This document shows positions 12,179 to 19,500 of a stretch of DNA of 64,000 bases, piece by piece. The stretch spans positions 496,001-560,000 of the forward strand of contig NZ_JAIWNA010000001.1 in NCBI RefSeq assembly GCF_020216065.1, in the 5' to 3' direction. The DNA is from Nocardia rosealba. GTDB lineage: Bacteria > Actinomycetota > Actinomycetes > Mycobacteriales > Mycobacteriaceae. A program made the translations under genes and the position numbers. The notes beneath the pieces were generated by a model that was not told the origin of the DNA, did not search any database, and saw only the letters and a list, made by a program, of their open reading frames with translations. The first letter of the stretch is position 1; each line of letters starts with the position of its first letter.

Positions 12179-12820
12179 TCAGCGACGGAGCAAGCCGGCG
12201 AGTCCTTCGAGTAGCAGATTCAAGCCGAAAGTGAAATCAGCGGTCCCCGAATGCTCTCCGTCGATGACCAGCGAGGCGAGGGTGTGCATGTGTGGATGGG
12301 TATCGGTGGGGATGAGCGGAAGGAATTCTTCTGCGGACGAGGCGTATTCGGAGGGGTCGAGCGGGAAATTGATGGCTTGGAGCGTGAAGCCGTAGATGTG
12401 GCTGTCGAGAGCGTTCCAGGCGCGGTCGGCTTGTTCGTAGGTGAAGCCGGCGGCGATCAGGCAAGCAAGGGTCGCCTCGACATAACGCAGCATCGCGGGG
12501 CCGACATTCACCCGGGAGCCCAGCAGGCCGGTGGCCCATCGGTGCCGGAGCAGGACCTCGTGGGCCGAAATCGCGCGGCGGCGTAGTTCTTCCTGCCAGT
12601 CACCGCCCGCTTCGGGCACGTAGATCTCCTCGACCACCAGGTCGATGAGCCCGTCGAGGATGTCTTCCTTGTGGGCGACATGGTTGTACAGCGACATGGC
12701 TTCGACGCCGAGAGCCTTGGCCAGCTTGCGCATCGACAGCGCGTCGAGTCTCTCCGCATCGGCCAGGGCGATCGCCGCCCGCAGGATCCGTTCCCTGCTC
12801 AGCGGGGTACGTGGCGGCAT
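12179..12820 (-). CDS. TetR family transcriptional regulator
   Basis: A 213-residue repressor. The N-terminal helix-turn-helix is clear (ILRAAIALADAERLDALSMR, then KALGVEAMSLYNHVAHKED), followed by an all-helical C-terminal part resembling the TetR_C class of Tn10-type regulators. ATG at 12820 has GGAGG 5 bases upstream. It is divergent from an alcohol dehydrogenase at 12905, and the 84-base gap holds two copies of CTTAC-N3-GTAAG. This suggests that it represses itself and the dehydrogenase gene. The ligand is unknown. Confidence 0.93.
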   Translation of the reverse strand: MPPRTPLSRERILRAAIALADAERLDALSMRKLAKALGVEAMSLYNHVAHKEDILDGLIDLVVEEIYVPEAGGDWQEELRRRAISAHEVLLRHRWATGLLGSRVNVGPAMLRYVEATLACLIAAGFTYEQADRAWNALDSHIYGFTLQAINFPLDPSEYASSAEEFLPLIPTDTHPHMHTLASLVIDGEHSGTADFTFGLNLLLEGLAGLLRR

Positions 12821-12838
12821 GTTTTCCTCCTTGACCTA

Positions 12839-12885
12839 CTTACGGCGTAAGCGTAGCGTCTGAGGTCAGCGACTTACGCTGTAAG
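12839..12885. promoter_or_regulatory. Two TetR-type operator palindromes
   Basis: CTTAC-GGC-GTAAG at 12839-12851 and CTTAC-GCT-GTAAG at 12873-12885, 34 bases centre to centre. Each is a 13-base palindrome with identical half-sites, placed between divergent tetR and dehydrogenase genes. Repetition of the same palindrome strongly suggests cooperative binding by the adjacent TetR protein. Confidence 0.8.
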
Positions 12886-12904
12886 TGCGAAGGAGGGGCC
12901 GCTC

Positions 12905-13903
12905 ATGACCGATGTGGATACCGACCGGATGACGGCATGGGTGGCACCGCGCTACGGCGGTAGTGAGGTTTTGTGCACGGAGATCGTGCCCAGGCCGGTG
13001 CCCGGCGAGGGGGAGGCGGTTGTCCGGGTGCAGGCGGCGTCGCTGTGCAGCGGCGACTTGCATTTGCTCAGTGGTACACCATATTTGATCCGGCTCGGGT
13101 TCGGCTTTCGTAGACCGAAGTATCGGATGATCGGCCAGAATCTCGCCGGCGAGGTAGTCGCAATCGGTTCCGGGGTTACTGAATTCCAGGTAGGGGATCG
13201 GGTTTTCGGTGAAGTGCCCGGTGGTGCGTTCGCCGAATACGTCCGCGCCGCTGCCCCCGCGTTCGCCCTGGTACCCGACGGCCTGGATATGGAAACAGCG
13301 GCCGCGATCCCGGATTCGGGCATGACCGCGCTCCAGGGATTACGCGATATCGGCAAGATCGCACCGGGACACCGGGTGCTCGTCAACGGCGCATCCGGCG
13401 GTGTAGGAACTTTCGCGGTGCAGATAGCGAAAGCGATCGGCGCCCACGTGACCGCCGTCTGCAGCACCCGCCACATCGAGATGGTCCGCGAAATCGGTGC
13501 GGACACCGTCATCGACTACACCACAACCGATTTCGCCGCCTACGGCGAGGTCTACGACATCATCTTCGACCTCGCGGGCAACCGGAAACTCCGCGACTGC
13601 CGCCGCACCCTCACCCCGGAAGGTGTCTTCATCTCCTCGGCAGGCGCACCGGGCGGAAACTGGTTCGGCCCGATCCGCTGGCTGGGCTCGGTCCTCATCG
13701 CCAACCTCTTCACCCGCCAAACCCTCGTACCGCTCCTGATGCGACCCGCTGCCGCCGACTTGGCCTACCTGGCCGAGCTGGTCGCCCAAGGGCAGGTGCG
13801 ACCGGTGATCCAACGGAGTTTCGCTCTGTCCGACACACCGTTGGCGATCCAGGCCTTGCAAGCGGGGCACGCCTCGGGCAAAACCGTCCTCACCGTGCCC
13901 TAG
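12905..13903 (+). CDS. NAD(P)-dependent alcohol dehydrogenase / quinone oxidoreductase, MDR family
   Basis: A 332-residue medium-chain dehydrogenase/reductase. It has an N-terminal GroES-like substrate domain, a GQNLAGEVVAIGSGV segment, and a Rossmann nucleotide site in VLVNGASGGVGTFAVQIA at about residues 160-177. The cysteine cluster of the structural zinc site is absent, so it belongs to the zinc-poor quinone oxidoreductase-like branch. ATG at 12905 follows AAGGAGGGG. It is probably controlled by the divergent TetR gene through the two palindromes upstream. Its last four bases overlap the stop of the convergent SGNH hydrolase gene. Substrate not predictable. Confidence 0.93.
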   Translation: MTDVDTDRMTAWVAPRYGGSEVLCTEIVPRPVPGEGEAVVRVQAASLCSGDLHLLSGTPYLIRLGFGFRRPKYRMIGQNLAGEVVAIGSGVTEFQVGDRVFGEVPGGAFAEYVRAAAPAFALVPDGLDMETAAAIPDSGMTALQGLRDIGKIAPGHRVLVNGASGGVGTFAVQIAKAIGAHVTAVCSTRHIEMVREIGADTVIDYTTTDFAAYGEVYDIIFDLAGNRKLRDCRRTLTPEGVFISSAGAPGGNWFGPIRWLGSVLIANLFTRQTLVPLLMRPAAADLAYLAELVAQGQVRPVIQRSFALSDTPLAIQALQAGHASGKTVLTVP

Positions 13904-15039
13904 TCCGCGCGGAAGAGAGCGGCGAGGTCGACGGTGTGCGCCATTGCCGCGGCACCGGCATCGTTGAGGTGCATTCCGTCACCGCTGTCGAATTCGGGGC
14001 GGATGAAGTCGGGGCGCGCGGGGTCGGCCACCGCACGGTCCACATCGAAGACGGAGTCGAAAATGTCTGTCCGGCGCAGCCATTCGTTGACCGCGTGACG
14101 GGTGGGCTGTGTCTCCACGAGTGGCATGCCGGGGTAGATGCACCCGGCGTAGGGGCCGATAGTCGCGACGTGGATCCGTAGGCCCGCCGCATGGGCGCGG
14201 TCAGCGAGCTCGGTGAAACCGGCGATCAGTTCATCGGCGGTCGCCGAGGGTTGCCCCGCCATCCCACCGAGAATCAGGTCGTTGATGCCGAAGTTCACCA
14301 GAACATCACTGACACCGGGAACCTCGATGGCATCGGAACCGAAACGCGCGATACCGGATTCACCGATCTCCTCGGCAGTGAGCCGGTTACCCGCGATGCC
14401 GTTGTTGACCACCCATCCTCGGGTGAGCCGACTGTTGAGAACATCGACGGAGCGACGATTGGCGCTCGGAGTGGTGCCGACGCCTTCGAACCAGGAATCG
14501 CCGAACGCCACCGCGATCGGCGGCGGAGAGGCGTCGAGAACGTCCACTCCGGTGACGAAGAACCGGAACGGGACTTCCTGCGCGTCGGCGAGTTCCACGT
14601 CGGCGGTCCGGTCGCCGGTGACGAGATAGGAGACCTCGCCCGGCTGGTGGGCAAAGGTCGCCGACCCCGTCGATTCAGGCAGATACAGGCTGAGCAGCAG
14701 GTCTTGACCAGCGGCAACCGGCAGGTCCACCGGATCACTCACGAGCTCCGCACCCGGCTCGATGATCGCGCGCGGATCACCACCGAACCGAATCTCGTGA
14801 TCGGCATCGGACACGATCGCCGAACCGGCTTTACGCACCGCCACGCGAGCGGCACCGATGAGCAGCGGGGTCACTCCGTAGCGGTTGGTCAGCCGCACGC
14901 GGACAGCCGTGCCGCCGCCTGCCATGTGGAGGACGTGGCGCACCGTCTCGTCCTCGAACCCGCGTGATTCGGCGAGCTTGATCTGCTCATCGGGGCTGAT
15001 GACACCGTTCCGGAACCCGGCGACCCAGTTGTTCTGCAT
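13900..15039 (-). CDS. SGNH/GDSL-family hydrolase
   Basis: A 379-residue esterase/lipase-type hydrolase. The SGNH blocks are all visible: AFGDSWFEG (nucleophile Ser) near residue 180, NNGIAGNRL (Gly block), NFGINDL (Asn block) and DGMHLNDAG (catalytic Asp and His) near the C-terminus. The first ~165 residues form a separate beta-rich domain, common in actinobacterial SGNH proteins. No signal peptide is evident, so it may be cytoplasmic. ATG at 15039 has GGAG upstream. It is divergent from a MarR regulator and has a recognisable promoter in the shared gap. The natural substrate is unknown. Confidence 0.92.
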   Translation of the reverse strand: MQNNWVAGFRNGVISPDEQIKLAESRGFEDETVRHVLHMAGGGTAVRVRLTNRYGVTPLLIGAARVAVRKAGSAIVSDADHEIRFGGDPRAIIEPGAELVSDPVDLPVAAGQDLLLSLYLPESTGSATFAHQPGEVSYLVTGDRTADVELADAQEVPFRFFVTGVDVLDASPPPIAVAFGDSWFEGVGTTPSANRRSVDVLNSRLTRGWVVNNGIAGNRLTAEEIGESGIARFGSDAIEVPGVSDVLVNFGINDLILGGMAGQPSATADELIAGFTELADRAHAAGLRIHVATIGPYAGCIYPGMPLVETQPTRHAVNEWLRRTDIFDSVFDVDRAVADPARPDFIRPEFDSGDGMHLNDAGAAAMAHTVDLAALFRAD

Positions 15040-15081
15040 GACGACTCCGATATTTGCTGTGCGGAAGATTGCGTACGCATA

Positions 15082-15110
15082 GGTCTACGCGGAGATATTC
15101 CTCATGTCAA
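15082..15110 (-). promoter_or_regulatory. Probable promoter of the SGNH hydrolase gene
   Basis: On the minus strand TTGACA (15110-15105) and TAGACC (15087-15082) are separated by 17 bases, a good sigma-70-type spacing, about 40 bases before the SGNH start. The site lies between the divergent SGNH and MarR genes, where MarR control would be expected. Confidence 0.45.
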
Positions 15111-15146
15111 CTATCCTCACGGCAAGTACAGGCTAGAGTGGCACAC

Positions 15147-15614
15147 ATGAGCGAACTGTTCGACGACCCCCGGCTGACCATCTCCGGCCTGCTCTTCGAA
15201 GCGCACAGCGGACTCATCGCGAAGCTCGAACCCACCTGGAACGCCCATGGCCTGTCCGGCCTCGACCTCAACGCGCTACTCCGCCTGAGCCGATCCCCCA
15301 ACCGCCGCCTACGCATGTCCGACCTGGCAGCCCAAACCGAACTCTCCACCAGCGGAGTCACCCGCCTGGTCGACCGCCTGACCAAGTCCGACCTCGTCGA
15401 ACGCCAACTAGACCCCACCGACCGCCGCATCGCCTACGCATCCCTCACCCCCACCGGCCTCCACCGCCTCGAAGAAGTCCTCCCCGACTACCTCTCAGCC
15501 CTCGACACCTGGCTCATCGACGTACTCACCCCCACCCAACTAGACGCCCTGACCACCACCCTCCGCATCCTCCGAGACGCAACCAACCCGTCAGCAACCG
15601 CCATCGGGGAGTGA
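15147..15614 (+). CDS. MarR family transcriptional regulator
   Basis: A 155-residue winged-helix regulator. The recognition region TELSTSGVTRLVDRLTK and the wing with DPTDRRIAYASLTPTG are typical of MarR proteins. The ATG at 15147 (MSELFDDPRLTI) was chosen over an upstream in-frame start because homologues begin at this point. The ribosome site is weak (GGCTAGAG). It is divergent from the SGNH hydrolase gene, which it may control. The 3' end of the gene has unusually C-rich codon runs but no frameshift. Confidence 0.92.
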   Translation: MSELFDDPRLTISGLLFEAHSGLIAKLEPTWNAHGLSGLDLNALLRLSRSPNRRLRMSDLAAQTELSTSGVTRLVDRLTKSDLVERQLDPTDRRIAYASLTPTGLHRLEEVLPDYLSALDTWLIDVLTPTQLDALTTTLRILRDATNPSATAIGE

Positions 15615-16053
15615 TATCTCGCCGAACGTGCGGGGCGTCGGCGATGAATGATCAGACGGCATTTCGAACCGGGCCGCAGAGGTCATCTCGAGCGCCTTGG
15701 CGAGGTGGCGGCACCGCGATGGCCCGTGTGCCGCCACCACCTTTGAAATTGTGACAGTGAAAGTGCGGGATACTCGCCCGGCGCGCAACCGCGGTCTATT
15801 GTCAGCTCCGAATTCGAGACATCGGACGGCACTGCTTCGGCAGGTTCGTAGGGACGGCGCTCATCCTTGTGCTGCGAGGAGCGGGTCGACGCGCCCCGCT
15901 TCGACGTACGCCAGTCGTTTGCTCCCCGGGTTCGGCCCCACGAGCTTATGGAAACCTTCGCCGATCATGCCGCCCGATCTCCCGTCACCGAAAGGTGCTG
16001 GGTGTGGAATATGTAATACACATTCACTTGGGTGGTGGATGGCGATGTCAGTG
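15615..16053. other. Intergenic, lower-GC stretch downstream of the toxin/immunity genes
   Basis: 439 bases without a convincing gene. A minus-strand frame of 66 codons (15861-16061) would start with TTG overlapping the end of the putative immunity gene, has no ribosome site and is not recognised. A plus-strand frame at 15697-16188 has improbable composition. The GC content is visibly below that of the neighbouring housekeeping DNA. The stretch may hold the remains of a displaced toxin or immunity cassette. Confidence 0.4.
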
Positions 16054-16566
16054 TTACGCAAAATTGCGGGTTGTGGGAGGTGCGACCTGACTAATTACCT
16101 CGAGGACGCTGGGCAGCCATCTACTCCCGCAGGATGGGCAATTCTCGACAAATTTATGCCTTCGGTAGCGTTCTTGCGATTCTCCTGACGAGCTGCTATC
16201 CAGAACGGGAACGGTGTCGAATCTGACAATAAGAAAATCTGTTCCGCAGACCGAGCATTTCGTGGTCAATTCCTGACCGACGATCGCTCCCTCGAAGTCC
16301 TTTGGGGTACTTGATCCCTCGGCGACCTTGCGGTCGACTTCCTTCAGGTTTGTCCCGTCGCTCCAATGTAATAATAGGGGGATCGTTGAACTGGAGTACA
16401 GGACTGCGTCAATCCGCCGTAGCGTTCTCGATTCCGAGATCTCCTCGTCGAGATCGATGCCGACTTTGGCGGCCTGGTTGTACTTGGTCCTATCTGGTGG
16501 GTTGCTCCACGGATAGTAGTAGTCCATCGCTAGAGATCCAAGGTTCAACCGCTTCGTCTGCTCCAT
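16054..16566 (-). CDS. Putative immunity protein for the Rhs toxin (zinc-ribbon-like)
   Basis: A 170-residue protein that I do not recognise as a named family. It contains two CxxC pairs, KCSVCG at about residue 104 and NCPSCG at about residue 145, which could bind one zinc ion. There is no signal peptide or membrane segment. Its ATG overlaps the stop of the Rhs gene by one base (TAATG), so the two are translationally coupled. The position directly after a polymorphic toxin C-terminus, together with lower GC than its surroundings, is the usual mark of a cognate immunity gene. The immunity function is inferred from position only. It does not resemble the ADP-ribosylglycohydrolase or macrodomain antidotes known for some ADP-ribosylating toxins. 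Confidence 0.7.
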   Translation of the reverse strand: MEQTKRLNLGSLAMDYYYPWSNPPDRTKYNQAAKVGIDLDEEISESRTLRRIDAVLYSSSTIPLLLHWSDGTNLKEVDRKVAEGSSTPKDFEGAIVGQELTTKCSVCGTDFLIVRFDTVPVLDSSSSGESQERYRRHKFVENCPSCGSRWLPSVLEVISQVAPPTTRNFA

Positions 16567-19500
16567 TACTGCACCTTCACAACTTTGACCATATGTTCGA
16601 TAAGGACTTCGGCTTCGCCGGCGCCTGGCAATGTTTGAGGTATCAAGATGTTCGAGGGTACTCGCGCCATATATATGGTGTCGCCAAACCGTTTCGCTAC
16701 GTCCACGTCTGTTGTAAAAGACATGAGACTTCGCGGTCCCGAGGCACCGGCCAGCTCGCTACCGAATGATCCATGTGCCTGCACGTAGTTGTCAAGGCTG
16801 CCCCAAGCTTCGATAGAGCGTTCATGGGCGCGCATCGATGCTTGGATTGCGTCATCGATGGAGCCTGTCTGGCCGAATGCCTCTCTGGCGGCATCGCTCA
16901 TCAGGTACCCTGTATCATCGAAAATCCATTGTTCCAGGGAGAAATCCGTTGCCCGATAGACGGGTATCATTTCAGGCTTCAGGCCCAGTGGATCGGCCCA
17001 CATCAGCGGATTGTGCGGATAGGTGTTCGGATTCTGGGAAGCCAGCAGCCCGAGCGGATCGGGAGTTAGGTATCGGCCAATGTTCGGATCGTAGAACCTG
17101 TTAAAATTGTAGTGGAGGCCAGTCTCGATATCCAGGTATTGACCGAGGTATCGGAGAGGTGTGGTCCGCGATCCGTTGGTCTGTGAACTACCCCAGAGTG
17201 ATGAATCAACTTCACCTTCGACAGCTACACTGTGTACATCTACAAGTATCGTTGGTGAACCATCGGGCTTTGGGACAATGGCGGCAATGCGGTTGACTAC
17301 ACCGTCAATGTTATCGATCTGTGTCAGTGGTATCGGTGTACGGGGTAGGTAGTGCCACGTGGAGCTGGTCGTGTCCGATTCGGCCACGATCAGTTGCGAC
17401 TGGTCCCAAAAAAACGAGCATTTGAGAGTTGCGGTAGAGCTCTCTGCTATTAGGAACTTCGCGGTCCGGCGCCCGAATGCGTCGTAGGTGTATTGCCACC
17501 ATTCACCTTCTGGTGTGTACACGTCGGTCAACTGGTCGAAGGCGTTGTAGCGGTAGTGCCAGACGGCCGGTTTTCGGGAGATTCGGGTGGTTACTTTGCG
17601 GATGAGGCGGCCGGCGGGGTCGTAGTAGTAGTGGTTGCGGCCGTCTTGGACGAGGAGGTTGTTGTGGTATTCGCGGCGTTCCATTCGCTGGGGGGCGGCT
17701 GGTTCGGCGGGGGCGGGGGAAGGGGTGGGGAGGCTGGCGGTGATGTTGGAGAGGGGGTCGTATTCGTAGGCTTCGGTGAGGGTGTTGTTGCGGGTTATGG
17801 TGTTGACTCGGCCGATGGGGTCGAGGGTGTAGGTGGCGTGGGTGGGGGTGGTGTCGGGGCGGGTGGTGGTGTGGTGGGTGAGATAGCCGTCGGGGCGGTA
17901 GGTGTAGTCGTCGCGGCGGATGGTGAAGGGGGCGGGGCGGTTTGTGGTCGAGGGGCCGAAGTCGCCGAGGTCGAGGGTGAATTCTTCGGTGGGGAAGCCG
18001 GTGACTTGTTGGGTGGCGATGTTGCCGGTGGGGGTGAAGGTTCGGTCGATTTGGACTTCGCCCACGCGCCAGCCGGTGAGGCGGCCTGCGGGGTCGTGGT
18101 TGAACGAGATTTCGGTGTCGTCGGCGTGGAGGGCGGTGACCTGGCCGAGGGCGTTGTGGCGCCAGGTGGTGACGGAGCCGGTGGGAGTGGTGCGGCGGAT
18201 GCGGCGGCCGCGGTGGTCGTAGTCGTTGACCAGCGGTGGTTGGTCGTCGAGTTGTTGAGTGGCGACCTGACCGGTCGGGGTGTAGGTGAATCGCAGTGTG
18301 TGGGTGACGGTTTCGTCGGTGCCGTTGACGGCGGTGAGGACGCGGCCCGCGGGGTCGTGGGTGTAGGAGAGGAATTCGCCGGTGTCGGCGGTGATGGACG
18401 TCAGATTGCCGAGGATGTCGTAGCGGTGGTGGCGGGTGATCCCGGTGGCGGGCGTGACCGTCGCGACGCGGCCCGTGATGGTGTGGGTGTATGTGGTGGT
18501 GGCGCCGGTGTAGTCGGTTTCGGCGATCAGCCTGCCCGCGAGGTCGTATTCGTAGGTCCAGCGTTGGCCGAGCGGGTTGATGACGGCGATGAGCTGGCGT
18601 TCGGTGTTGTAGAGGTAGCGGGTGGTCGAGCCGTCGGGGTCGGTGCGGGTGGAGACTTTGTCGAAGCCGCCGTAGGTGTAGCGAGTGACGCCGCCGTTGC
18701 GGTCGGTGTGGGTGAGGAGATTGTTCTCGCCGTCGTAGGTCCAGGTTTCGGCGAAGCCGTCGGGGTCGATCCGCCGGGCGGGGCGGCCTGAGGGCGTCCA
18801 CTCGTAGTGGGTCGTCTGGCCCAGTGGGTTGGTGACCTCGACGGGACGGCCGAAGGGATCGCGGCGGATTTCAGTAGTCGCGCCGTAGGGATCGGTAATG
18901 GTGACCGGCAGACCTGCCGCGTCGACGTCGATACGGGTGACGGCACCGTCCGGGTCGCGTACTTCACTGACCGCCCCGCAGGGATGGTGTTTGTATTCGG
19001 TGCGGGCACCGGCGGCATCGATGATGGCGACGAGGTTGCCTGCTTTGTCCCACTCTCGATGCACGGTTGTGCCGTCTGGCTGGGAGATGGCGGTGGGACG
19101 GTTGGCATAGGCGTACTCGACGGTGATATCGGTGCCGTCCGGGCGGATGATCTTTGCTACGTCACCGTCAGAGGTGTATTCGTAGCGGGTGATCGCACCG
19201 TCGGGTTCAGTGACCTTCAGCGGTTTTCGGGCGGTGTTGTAGTCGATATGACGACGGCCGCCGTCGGCAGCGCGGAAGTCGCGCAGGCGTAGGTCGTTGT
19301 CGAATCCGTAGCCGGTGACGCCGCCACGTGAGTCGGTGAGGCGGGTGAGACGACCCGTGCCGTCGCCGAGTTCGAGGTATTCGTAATCCGCGTTGAACAC
19401 ACCGTCGGCGCCGCGCTGGGTGATGACGCGGCCTGCGTCGTCGTAGGTGTTGACCACCCAGCTGCCGTTGGAATCCGTCCACGACAGCATCCGGTGGTGT

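Noticed and set aside
15861..16061. 66-codon minus-strand frame after the immunity gene
   Set aside because: TTG start overlapping the previous stop, no ribosome site and no recognised family; kept only as a possible relic in the intergenic entry.
15697..16188. 163-codon plus-strand frame downstream of the MarR gene
   Set aside because: It overlaps the immunity gene on the opposite strand, has random composition and no ribosome site.
17493..18791. Gly/Val-rich plus-strand frame opposite the Rhs repeats
   Set aside because: Composition mirrors the YD-repeat codons on the other strand; no ribosome site or family resemblance.
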